This document shows, piece by piece, positions 6,887 to 13,757 of a stretch of DNA of 15,903 nt. The translations under genes and the position numbers were made by a program. The notes beneath the pieces are model-generated. The model worked only from the letters and a program-made list of their open reading frames with translations, was not told where the DNA came from and made no database searches. Location: positions 1 to 15,903 of the forward strand of contig JALULU010000050.1 in assembly GCA_027040585.1 (NCBI GenBank), written 5' to 3'. Numbering within the stretch: the stretch's first letter is position 1; every line of letters starts with the position of its first letter. Source of the DNA: Acidobacteriota bacterium (GTDB lineage: Bacteria > Acidobacteriota > JAAYUB01 > JAMOQF01).

Positions 6887-9062
6887 AGTTCCTTAACTTA
6901 CCTATTGTAGCGAAACCTTTCAGATAAAGTGAAAATCTTAATTCATTTTCACTTCTTCTTTTGTAAATATCAAAGTTTATATATTCTACGCTAAAACCTA
7001 TACATTTTTTAAAATAATTGAACTTTAAATAATAATTATCTATATTGCTTTCTTCAAGATTATAAGAAATATTCATATCCATAGACAGTCCGTTATTACT
7101 ATTTCCAAGTCCAATTGAATTTTGTAAATATGTCTCTGTTTTACTATCTTTTATAGGATTTTTAATTCTGAGAAAAGAGGCAGAACAGAAGAAAACTTCC
7201 TTTGCAAAAGTCCCACCAAATGCAAAGTCATTTGCTCCTCCCCTTTTAGTGTCATAGTCCATTGTAAAATCAGCGGAAAAGTACTGAGTGGGATAAAATT
7301 TTGAATATATTCCAATAGGAGAAAATCTTTTTGGCCCATAGATAAAGGGAAAAGGACTAAAATCTAAGAAATCTGAGTAAATATTTGCTTCATTATTTTT
7401 TATTTCATGATTAAAATCTGGTTCAAAATAATATCTCTGATAAATTGAAATTGACAGCCATTCATAGGGAGAACCATTTTCCCTTGTTTTAAAAAATCTG
7501 TTTGTAAATCCATAATTAATTTCGTTTGTGCCAAGTATGGCATCAATGGGGTCAAAAATTATAATTTTGTCAATATTATCTATGTCAGAGATAAATCTGT
7601 AATTTGCAAAAGTCTCTATTACATGTGTAAAATTTTTATATTTTCTATAAAACTTTGGACCCATGATATCTATGTCAAATTCTCCATATTTTCTTGTTAA
7701 AGAACCATCTATTGCAGTATTATCTTCTTTATATTTGGAGTAAAATGTATTTCTAACCTTTGGAGTAAAAGTTATAGTAAAAAGATTACTCAACTTTAAA
7801 GGGTAACTTACTGAAAGATCTAAGTCTAATCTATTTGTGGAGTTTGGTGTTCTAAAAGATTCATTACTCCCTGTCCAATTATTTACACTTTTAAAATCAA
7901 GGCTCAAGGAAGATTGCGCAAAAATATACATAGAATTTTTTAAAATAGGTAAACCAATTAAATCAAAATTAAAGGATGGATTTTTTCTTAGAATTATTGT
8001 GGTATCCGGGAGGTATAATTGGTTTCTTTCTACGTAGGATGAAAAGAAATAGTAATTTCCACTCTTTTCTAAATACATGAGTAGATTTTCGTCAGGTCTT
8101 ATAGCATTAACAAAATTATCGCTGTATATTCTTCTAAAATTAATATTTGTTACGAGATTTGCCTTAACTATTGCTTTAAATCCTCTCCCAAAATGAAAGA
8201 ATGAGGATATATTTATTTCGCTACCACCTTCATTTAGTCTGTCGTAAACAGAATAACTTCTAAAATCAATGTAAGAAATATCTGAAAAAAGGCTTCTAAA
8301 ATGTGTCCCAATACCCCATCCTCTTTTTGAAAAATAATCACCTGTAAGGAATAAGTCGCTGCTTCTTCCAAGCGGTAAATAAAAAGTGTCGGAGATTTTC
8401 CTGCCTTTTAAATTTGAACCGCCTGTAGAAGGTATTAAAAATCCACTTTTTCTTTCTCTTTTTAAAATAGGAAGTTTCATCCACGGAAGATAAAATATAG
8501 GTATGTCAAAAAGTTTTAACATGAAATTTTTACCTGTCACTGAAGAATTCTTTACAATTTTGATCTTTGAAGAATTAAGGCTCCAATATGGAATTCCTTT
8601 AGTACATTTTGGACAGGTTGACACCATACCTTTATAAACTTTATAGGTTTTTTTATCTATTTTTTTTATCTTTTTTGCCTTTATGTATAAAAATTTGTCG
8701 GTGTTTCCTGAAACTTCATAAAATATTCCAGTTTTATTTTCCAGATTGAAAGAAAAGTGGGAACATTTAAAAAGCATTTTGCCCTTTGAAAATGAGATAT
8801 TTCCTTTACCTTCTATTTCATTTGTTTTGATGTTATATGATATAAAGTCACCTTTGAAAGTATATCCATCATAATTTATTTCTACACTGTTTTCTGCTAT
8901 TAGTTTATTTCCTTCTTTTTTCTGGACAAAAGATTTAATTGTCATTTGCTTACCATTGATGGGAAGTTTCCTGATGACTTTTTCCTCTTTCTGAGAAAAT
9001 ACATTATTGATGAGAAAAAGATATAAAAATATTAAAAATATTAAAGTAGGTTTTTTTTTCAT
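6867..9062 (-). CDS. lptD: LPS assembly outer-membrane protein LptD
   Basis: Protein of 731 residues. It begins with MKKK and a hydrophobic signal peptide, with likely cleavage near VFS-Q (23-24). Next comes an LptA/OstA-like N-terminal domain (about 38-140), then the LptD barrel domain. Markers are STCPKCTKGIPYWSLNSSKI (148-167), FDIPIFYLPWMKLP (185-198), KSGFLIPSTGGS (205-216), many alternating beta-strand segments with aromatic ends, and a C-terminal CIGFSVEY...FSLYLKGFATIGKL. With LptE it inserts LPS into the outer leaflet of the outer membrane. I chose ATG 9062 over an in-frame TTG at 9074 because GAGGAA lies six bases upstream and the signal peptide then starts cleanly. Cysteines are at 100, 150, 153, 626 and 687. 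folK overlaps its end. Confidence 0.9.
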   Translation of the reverse strand: MKKKPTLIFLIFLYLFLINNVFSQKEEKVIRKLPINGKQMTIKSFVQKKEGNKLIAENSVEINYDGYTFKGDFISYNIKTNEIEGKGNISFSKGKMLFKCSHFSFNLENKTGIFYEVSGNTDKFLYIKAKKIKKIDKKTYKVYKGMVSTCPKCTKGIPYWSLNSSKIKIVKNSSVTGKNFMLKLFDIPIFYLPWMKLPILKRERKSGFLIPSTGGSNLKGRKISDTFYLPLGRSSDLFLTGDYFSKRGWGIGTHFRSLFSDISYIDFRSYSVYDRLNEGGSEINISSFFHFGRGFKAIVKANLVTNINFRRIYSDNFVNAIRPDENLLMYLEKSGNYYFFSSYVERNQLYLPDTTIILRKNPSFNFDLIGLPILKNSMYIFAQSSLSLDFKSVNNWTGSNESFRTPNSTNRLDLDLSVSYPLKLSNLFTITFTPKVRNTFYSKYKEDNTAIDGSLTRKYGEFDIDIMGPKFYRKYKNFTHVIETFANYRFISDIDNIDKIIIFDPIDAILGTNEINYGFTNRFFKTRENGSPYEWLSISIYQRYYFEPDFNHEIKNNEANIYSDFLDFSPFPFIYGPKRFSPIGIYSKFYPTQYFSADFTMDYDTKRGGANDFAFGGTFAKEVFFCSASFLRIKNPIKDSKTETYLQNSIGLGNSNNGLSMDMNISYNLEESNIDNYYLKFNYFKKCIGFSVEYINFDIYKRRSENELRFSLYLKGFATIGKLRNYGRKYF

Positions 9063-9066
9063 TAAG

Positions 9067-9072
9067 TTCCTC
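9067..9072 (-). promoter_or_regulatory. lptD ribosome binding site
   Basis: Read on the minus strand, GAGGAA lies five bases before the ATG at 9062. It overlaps the alternative TTG codon at 9074-9072, which argues that the TTG is not the start. Confidence 0.6.
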
Positions 9073-9083
9073 AAAACTTTGTT

Positions 9084-9119
9084 AACAAATATCGTAGTTT
9101 CTACGAGAAAATATTTGTT
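9084..9119 (-). repeat. Bulged inverted repeat in the lptD leader
   Basis: Arms AACAAATAT (9084-9092) and ATATTTGTT (9111-9119) are exact reverse complements. An inner pair CGTAG/CTACG (9093-9097 and 9101-9105) closes on a TTT loop, with AGAAA unpaired on one side. If lptD is transcribed from the TATAAT at 9141-9146, this hairpin falls in its 5' leader and ends 21 bases before the ATG. It could be an RNA control element or a protein-binding operator. It has no U-tract directly after it in the lptD direction, so a simple terminator is less likely. Confidence 0.5.
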
Positions 9120-9140
9120 CTTATCTAATAACGGATGGTT

Positions 9141-9146
9141 ATTATA
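9141..9146 (-). promoter_or_regulatory. Possible -10 box for lptD-folK
   Basis: On the minus strand the sequence is exactly TATAAT, about 80 bases before the lptD ATG. No good -35 hexamer lies 16-18 bases further upstream (the position is a T-run), and the area is AT-rich, so the call is tentative. Apart from this box and the inverted repeat, I see nothing in the 225 bases between lptD and the tRNA. lptD may also be read from the upstream tRNA promoter. Confidence 0.35.
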
Positions 9147-9287
9147 TATTTTGTTAATTTTAAAAAAAAGGATAAATTTTTCTAAAATAATTTTTTTAAT
9201 TTTATTACATAAAGGTTTCCTGAGTCGTGAAGTTAGAAATTGTTTTGGAATACACTTTTAGCAAAAAGTTTTTGAAGTTGCATTAAC

Positions 9288-9379
9288 TGGCGGAGGAGGT
9301 GGGATTCGAACCCACGTACCCCGAAATGGGATAAACCGATTTCGAGTCGGCCCCGTTACGACCACTCCGGCACTCCTCC
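9288..9379 (-). tRNA. tRNA-Ser, anticodon CGA
   Basis: Read on the minus strand, a complete class II tRNA is visible. Acceptor stem GGAGGAG pairs with CTCCTCC. The D arm is CCGGAGTGGTCGTAACGG. The anticodon arm GCCGA-CTCGAAA-TCGGT carries anticodon CGA. A long variable arm closes with CCC/GGG. The T arm is GTGGG-TTCGAAT-CCCAC, then discriminator G. The 3' CCA is encoded (TGG at 9288-9290 on the plus strand). The long variable arm and the CGA anticodon identify serine (codon UCG). Confidence 0.97.
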
Positions 9380-9386
9380 AAAAGGG

Positions 9387-9415
9387 ATATTAGCAATAAA
9401 AGTAATTTTTTACAA
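9387..9415 (-). promoter_or_regulatory. Promoter of tRNA-Ser
   Basis: Minus-strand TTGTAA (9415-9410), a 17-base spacer, then TAATAT (9392-9387). The -10 box ends seven bases before the first base of the mature tRNA, so transcription would begin at or next to the tRNA 5' end. It is divergent from the pilB promoter, with 39 bases between the two -35 boxes. Confidence 0.7.
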
Positions 9416-9454
9416 CATGTTATCTATTTTTTTCCTTTAGAGAGTGATAATTTC

Positions 9455-9483
9455 TTGACATTTTGACCTTCTTTTTTTAGGAT
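9455..9483 (+). promoter_or_regulatory. Sigma-70-type promoter of pilB
   Basis: A perfect TTGACA (9455-9460), a 17-base spacer and TAGGAT (9478-9483, 4 of 6 matches to TATAAT). Transcription would start near 9490, giving a short leader with the ribosome binding site AAGGTGG before the pilB ATG at 9513. No sigma-54 GG/GC (-24/-12) signature is visible here, so pilB is not obviously a direct PilR target. Confidence 0.65.
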
Positions 9484-9512
9484 AAAGTAAAGTTTTTTTG
9501 AAGGTGGTTTAA

Positions 9513-11240
9513 ATGGCCTCAAAAATTGGTGATATTTTACTTGAGAAAAAATATATAACAGTTGACCAATTAAATGAAGCGCTTGAATATCAGAAGAAAT
9601 ATGGAGGTAAGATAGGTTCGATACTTGTTAAACTAAATTATATAACAGAGGATGATATTGTAAATGTTCTTTCTGAGCAATATGGAGTGCCTGCGATAAA
9701 TCTTGATTTCTTTGAAATAGATCCAGATGTTATTAAAATTATTCCCCTTGAAACTGCTCAGAAATACCAGATTATACCTTTAAGCAGGGTTGGCTCCACA
9801 CTTACCATTGCTACAACTGATCCATCAAATATTTTTGTCCTGGACGACATTAAATTTATGACTGGATTTAACATTGAACCTGTTATAGCTTCAGAAGGTG
9901 CCATAATGAGAGCCATTGAAAAATATTATGGTACACCTCAATCTATAGAGTTAAAAAAAGTTTACAATGAAATAGGAATTGAAGAGAGAAAAGATGAATT
10001 TGATCTTGAAGTTGAAGAAGAAGAAGAGGAGATGGATGTTGATGAGTTAAAGCAATCAAGTGCTGAAGCCCCTATAGTTAAATTGGTAAATTTGATTTTA
10101 TTTGATGCCATTAAGAAAAAAGCAAGTGATATACATATTGAGCCTTATGAAAAGGAATTGAGGGTAAGATTTAGGATTGATGGAATTTTGAGAAACGTAA
10201 TGAGTCCACCACTTAAGTTAAGAGATGCACTCATCTCACGTGTAAAAATTATGTCAAAACTTGATATAGCAGAGAAAAGATTACCTCAAGATGGCAGGAT
10301 TAAAATAAAGACCAAGATTGATGGTAAAAAGAAAGAAATAGATTTTCGTGTTTCAGTTTTACCTACACTCTTTGGTGAAAAAATTGTTTTAAGGTTACTT
10401 GACAAAGAAAATTTGATGCTTGATATGACTAAACTTGGACTTGAGCCAAGTTCACTTAAAAATCTGCAGGAGGCTATTTCTAAGCCTTATGGTATGGTAC
10501 TTGTTACTGGACCAACTGGTAGTGGAAAGACAAATACTTTATATTCTTCTATAAGCCAGTTAAATAAACCAGAAGTAAATATTATGACTGCAGAAGATCC
10601 AGTGGAATATAACCTTTCGGGAGTAAATCAGGTTCAAATACATGAGCAGATAGGTTTGACCTTTGCTGCAGCTTTGCGTTCTTTTTTGAGGCAGGATCCA
10701 AATATAATTCTTGTCGGTGAGATCAGGGATTTTGAAACTGCTGAGATAGCAATTAAAGCAGCACTTACTGGACATTTACTTTTGAGCACCATCCATACAA
10801 ATGATGCAACTTCTACAATTAATAGATTGTTAAATATGGGGATAGAACCTTTCTTGGTTGCAAATTCGTTACTATTAATATGTGCCCAAAGATTGGTAAG
10901 AAAAGTGTGTAGTAATTGTAAGGTAGAGGATAAAGTTCCTAAAAAAGCTTTAATCGATATAGGTTTTACTCCAGAAGAAGTAAAAGATTTAGTTGTATAT
11001 AAAGGTGAGGGTTGTGATGTATGTAATGGAACAGGATATAAGGGTAGAATAGGTCTATTTGAAGTTTTGCCAATTACTGAGGAAATATCGGAAATGATTT
11101 TAATTGGAGCTTCTGCAAGAGAACTAAAAAGGAAAGCAATTGAACAGGGAATGATAACCTTAAGGAAAAGTGGATTAATAAAAATTAAAAATGGTATAAC
11201 CACTATTGAGGAAGTATTGAGGGAAACAATTAAAGATTAA
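9513..11240 (+). CDS. pilB: Type IV pilus extension ATPase PilB
   Basis: Hexameric cytoplasmic ATPase of 575 residues that drives pilin polymerisation at the inner-membrane platform. The N-terminus holds two tandem 24-residue MshEN-like motifs (4-27 and 33-56) separated by five residues, the arrangement known to bind c-di-GMP in MshE/PilB proteins. A second N-domain segment runs to about 140. Next is an acidic linker (161-179, with a run of seven Glu), then the T2SSE ATPase domain. Visible here are Walker A GPTGSGKT (333-340), the Asp box TAEDPVEY (359-366), Walker B GEIRDFE (402-408), and the His box STIHTND (425-431). Four cysteines (466, 469, 501, 504) make the metal-binding motif typical of PilB. 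It has its own TTGACA promoter and a good ribosome binding site. The order pilB-pilT-pilC supports the assignment. Confidence 0.95.
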   Translation: MASKIGDILLEKKYITVDQLNEALEYQKKYGGKIGSILVKLNYITEDDIVNVLSEQYGVPAINLDFFEIDPDVIKIIPLETAQKYQIIPLSRVGSTLTIATTDPSNIFVLDDIKFMTGFNIEPVIASEGAIMRAIEKYYGTPQSIELKKVYNEIGIEERKDEFDLEVEEEEEEMDVDELKQSSAEAPIVKLVNLILFDAIKKKASDIHIEPYEKELRVRFRIDGILRNVMSPPLKLRDALISRVKIMSKLDIAEKRLPQDGRIKIKTKIDGKKKEIDFRVSVLPTLFGEKIVLRLLDKENLMLDMTKLGLEPSSLKNLQEAISKPYGMVLVTGPTGSGKTNTLYSSISQLNKPEVNIMTAEDPVEYNLSGVNQVQIHEQIGLTFAAALRSFLRQDPNIILVGEIRDFETAEIAIKAALTGHLLLSTIHTNDATSTINRLLNMGIEPFLVANSLLLICAQRLVRKVCSNCKVEDKVPKKALIDIGFTPEEVKDLVVYKGEGCDVCNGTGYKGRIGLFEVLPITEEISEMILIGASARELKRKAIEQGMITLRKSGLIKIKNGITTIEEVLRETIKD

Positions 11241-11242
11241 TA

Positions 11243-11270
11243 TTGATTTTATCCTAAATAATGGTATACT
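11243..11270 (+). promoter_or_regulatory. Extended -10 promoter of pilT
   Basis: TTGATT (11243-11248), a 16-base spacer and TATACT (11265-11270), with TG one base before the -10 box (TGGTATACT), the extended -10 pattern. It starts three bases after the pilB stop. The predicted start would be about 15 bases before the pilT ATG, with GAGGAG (11282-11287) as ribosome binding site. Confidence 0.6.
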
Positions 11271-11292
11271 GAAAACAAAGTGAGGAGATAAG

Positions 11293-12447
11293 ATGGTAAA
11301 TGTAACATTACCTGACTTATTAAGGAAGTTGAAGGAATTAGGTGGTAGTGATTTACATATTACGACCAATGCACCACCTACTGTTAGGATAGATGGAAAA
11401 TTAAGGCCACTTGATTTACCTCCTCTAACCGCTGCTGAGACAAAGCGTTTGGCTTATAGTGTTTTAACTGATTCCCAAAAACATAGGTTGGAAGAAAATC
11501 TTGAACTTGATTTTTCTTTTGGTATAAAAGACGTATCTCGTTTTAGGGGAAATATTTTTTATCAAAGAGGAGCTATTGCTGCTGTTTTTAGGTTAATTCC
11601 TTTTGAAATAAAGAGTTTTGAAGTGCTTGGATTGCCTTCAGTTGTAGCAAAGTTGTGCGAAAAACCAAGGGGATTAGTCCTTGTTACTGGGCCAACTGGA
11701 AGTGGAAAATCAACAACACTTGCTACAATGGTAGATAAAATAAACAGGGAAAGACATGAACATATAGTTACTTTAGAAGACCCCATAGAATTTTTGCATC
11801 CACATAAAAATTGTTTAGTTAACCAGAGGGAGATTAATAGCGATACACACTCTTTTACAAGTGCACTCAGGGTTATTTTAAGGCAAGACCCAGATGTAGT
11901 TCTTATTGGTGAGATGAGAGATCTTGAAACAATTGAAGCAGCATTAAGGGTTGCAGAAACTGGTCATTTGACTTTTGCAACATTACATACCAATACTGCA
12001 ATAAGTACAATAAACAGAATAATAGATGTCTTCCCGTCTCATCAACAACAGCAAATAAGAACACAGCTCTCAATGGTACTTGAGGGTGTCCTTTGTCAGA
12101 CGCTAATACCAAAATTAAGTGGTAAAGGAAGAGTACTTGCAATGGAAATTATGATACCAACACCTGCAATTAGAAACCTCATTAGAGAGGACAAAGTTCA
12201 TCAAATTTACTCTGCAATGCAAACTGGACAAGAAAAGCATGGAATGCAGACTTTTAATCAATCTCTGGCTACACTTTATTTAAATAAGTTGATTACCCTT
12301 GAGGATGCTCTGGCAAAATCTCCAAATCCTGAAGAACTTCAAGATTTAATTAAAAGAGGTGTAGGGGTAGTTGGGCAGGGTAGAACGTCAACGCCAGGTG
12401 GCGGTCCAATCCCAAGACCAAGACCACATAGGCCGATGGGAAGATGA
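11293..12447 (+). CDS. pilT: Type IV pilus retraction ATPase PilT
   Basis: Hexameric ATPase of 384 residues that powers pilus retraction (twitching). The N-terminal PAS-like domain begins LLRKLKELGGSDLHIT. The ATPase core has Walker A GPTGSGKS (133-140), the Asp box LEDPIEF (161-167), Walker B GEMRDLET (206-213), and the His box FATLHTNTA (228-236). The PilT-specific AIRNLIRE motif (292-299) is required for retraction in characterised PilT and separates it from PilB and PilU. It lacks the PilB tetracysteine motif. The last 28 residues (357-384) form a Gly/Pro/Arg-rich tail after the usual C-terminal helices, making it somewhat longer than the common PilT of about 345 residues. It has its own promoter and is followed after 34 bases by pilC. 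Confidence 0.96.
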   Translation: MVNVTLPDLLRKLKELGGSDLHITTNAPPTVRIDGKLRPLDLPPLTAAETKRLAYSVLTDSQKHRLEENLELDFSFGIKDVSRFRGNIFYQRGAIAAVFRLIPFEIKSFEVLGLPSVVAKLCEKPRGLVLVTGPTGSGKSTTLATMVDKINRERHEHIVTLEDPIEFLHPHKNCLVNQREINSDTHSFTSALRVILRQDPDVVLIGEMRDLETIEAALRVAETGHLTFATLHTNTAISTINRIIDVFPSHQQQQIRTQLSMVLEGVLCQTLIPKLSGKGRVLAMEIMIPTPAIRNLIREDKVHQIYSAMQTGQEKHGMQTFNQSLATLYLNKLITLEDALAKSPNPEELQDLIKRGVGVVGQGRTSTPGGGPIPRPRPHRPMGR

Positions 12448-12456
12448 GAAAAAATA

Positions 12457-12470
12457 AATATATATATATT
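12457..12470. repeat. Perfect 14-base AT palindrome between pilT and pilC
   Basis: AATATATATATATT is its own reverse complement and lies just before the pilC ribosome binding site (GGGAG, from 12471). It is pure A/T, so it forms only a weak hairpin and may be chance in this AT-rich DNA. It could slightly influence pilC translation or mark a weak promoter. Confidence 0.3.
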
Positions 12471-12481
12471 GGGAGAGTACT

Positions 12482-13702
12482 ATGCCAACTTATGTTTTTA
12501 GAGGAAAAAATTTAGTTACCAACCAAATTGTTTCTGGGGAGCGATTTGCTCCTAATAAAATGGCTTTAGAAACTGCTCTTAAAAATGAGCAAATTATTCC
12601 ATTGAGTATTCAAGAGAAGGGTAAGGAAATAGTTCTTCCAACTGTGAAAAAAAAGGTTAAAGATAAGGATTTAGCAGTTTTTACGAGACAGTTTTCAGTT
12701 ATGATTGAGTCTGGATTACCACTTGTACAGTGCTTGAGAATTTTAGCTATGCAGCAACAGAAAAAGAGTTTTCAGGCTATTTTACTTGGCGTTCAAAAGG
12801 ATGTTGAAAGTGGTATGTCCCTTGCCGATGCTATGGAAAAATATCCAAATGTCTTTGATTCACTATACGTGAATATGATAAGAGCTGGTGAAGCTGGTGG
12901 TATTTTGGATCTAATTTTGAGAAGACTTTCTGCATATATGGAAAAGATGGTTAAACTTAAAAGCTCTATTAAATCTGCCTTAATATATCCTGCAGTTGTT
13001 ATTTCCGTTGCTATTACAGCAGTTTTTATATTGTTATGGAAAGTTATTCCTACATTTGCATCTCTTTTTGAAGGATTGGGAGCAGATTTGCCCCTGCCAA
13101 CTAAAATAGTTATTTCTGTTAGCCACCTTTTGCAACATTTTGGATTAATAATTATTATTTTAGTTGCTTTAGGTATATATGGATTAAAAAAATGGTATCA
13201 AACAGAAAAAGGTAAGAAAGTACTCGATGGTTTAATTTTAAAAGCTCCTGTTATAGGTCAGCTTATAGCAAAGATTACTATTGCAAGAATTACTAAAACT
13301 TTAAGTACACTTGTAACAAGTGGTATTGCTATTTTGGATGCTCTTGATATAACTGCTAAGGCTTCTGGCAATATTATTTTTGAGGAGACTGTTGTTAAAA
13401 TTAGAAATGAAATTGAAAAGGGAAGGGACATGGCGTCTCCAATGGAAGAAACTGGTCTGTTTCCTGTTATGGTTATACAGATGGTAAGAGTTGGAGAGCA
13501 AACAGGGGAACTTGATACTATGCTTGAAAAAGTATCACAATTCTATGAAGATGAAGTGGATAGGGCAGTTGCAAATTTGATGTCTTTGCTGGAACCATTA
13601 CTTTTGGTATTTTTAGGTGTAACAATTGGTTCTATTGTTGTTTCAATGTATATGCCTATGTTTACCCTTATTGCAAAACTCTCTAAAGCAGGTATACATT
13701 AG
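12482..13702 (+). CDS. pilC: Type IV pilus inner-membrane platform protein PilC
   Basis: Polytopic inner-membrane protein of 406 residues. It carries two T2SSF domains (about 67-190 and 270-392) and three clear transmembrane segments (about 168-189, 216-235 and 371-392), the standard PilC/GspF layout. Family markers are the N-terminal YVFRGKN, FTRQFSVMIESGLPLVQCL (67-85), GEAGGILD (136-143), the repeat-domain counterpart LVTSGIAILDAL (277-288) and VGEQTGELDTMLEKVS (337-352), and LEPLLLVFLGVTIGSIV at the end. PilC connects the PilB and PilT motors to pilin assembly. GGGAG upstream provides the ribosome binding site. It is followed after eight bases by a strong hairpin. Confidence 0.95.
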   Translation: MPTYVFRGKNLVTNQIVSGERFAPNKMALETALKNEQIIPLSIQEKGKEIVLPTVKKKVKDKDLAVFTRQFSVMIESGLPLVQCLRILAMQQQKKSFQAILLGVQKDVESGMSLADAMEKYPNVFDSLYVNMIRAGEAGGILDLILRRLSAYMEKMVKLKSSIKSALIYPAVVISVAITAVFILLWKVIPTFASLFEGLGADLPLPTKIVISVSHLLQHFGLIIIILVALGIYGLKKWYQTEKGKKVLDGLILKAPVIGQLIAKITIARITKTLSTLVTSGIAILDALDITAKASGNIIFEETVVKIRNEIEKGRDMASPMEETGLFPVMVIQMVRVGEQTGELDTMLEKVSQFYEDEVDRAVANLMSLLEPLLLVFLGVTIGSIVVSMYMPMFTLIAKLSKAGIH

Positions 13703-13710
13703 TTTTCAAC

Positions 13711-13750
13711 AGAGAGGGGTAATTTCTTAGACCCCTCTCTATTGATTTTT
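13711..13750 (+). terminator. Intrinsic terminator or attenuator between pilC and pilS
   Basis: A perfect 10-bp stem, AGAGAGGGGT (13711-13720) with ACCCCTCTCT (13731-13740), has a 10-base loop and is followed by ATTGATTTTT (seven T in ten). Six of the ten pairs are G-C, striking in this AT-rich window. The T-tract is imperfect, so partial termination with read-through into pilS seems likely. The hairpin ends 17 bases before the pilS ATG. Confidence 0.7.
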
Positions 13751-13757
13751 ACATATA

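Noticed and set aside
9007..9261. 84-residue open frame on the plus strand across the lptD leader
   Set aside because: It overlaps the start and signal peptide of lptD in antisense, is low-complexity (Lys/Ile/Phe/Leu), has no recognisable domain, and contains the inverted repeat. It is best explained by AT-rich chance.
9253..9268. ACTTTT/AAAAGT hairpin downstream of tRNA-Ser as a terminator
   Set aside because: The stem is only six weak pairs, and no T-tract follows it in the tRNA direction, so it does not qualify.
9414..9421. AACATGTT palindrome next to the tRNA -35 box
   Set aside because: An 8-base palindrome is expected by chance at this scale, and no second copy or known operator was recognised.
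10634..11203. 189-residue minus-strand frame inside pilB
   Set aside because: It is the antisense of highly conserved ATPase sequence, with no family resemblance and no start signals.
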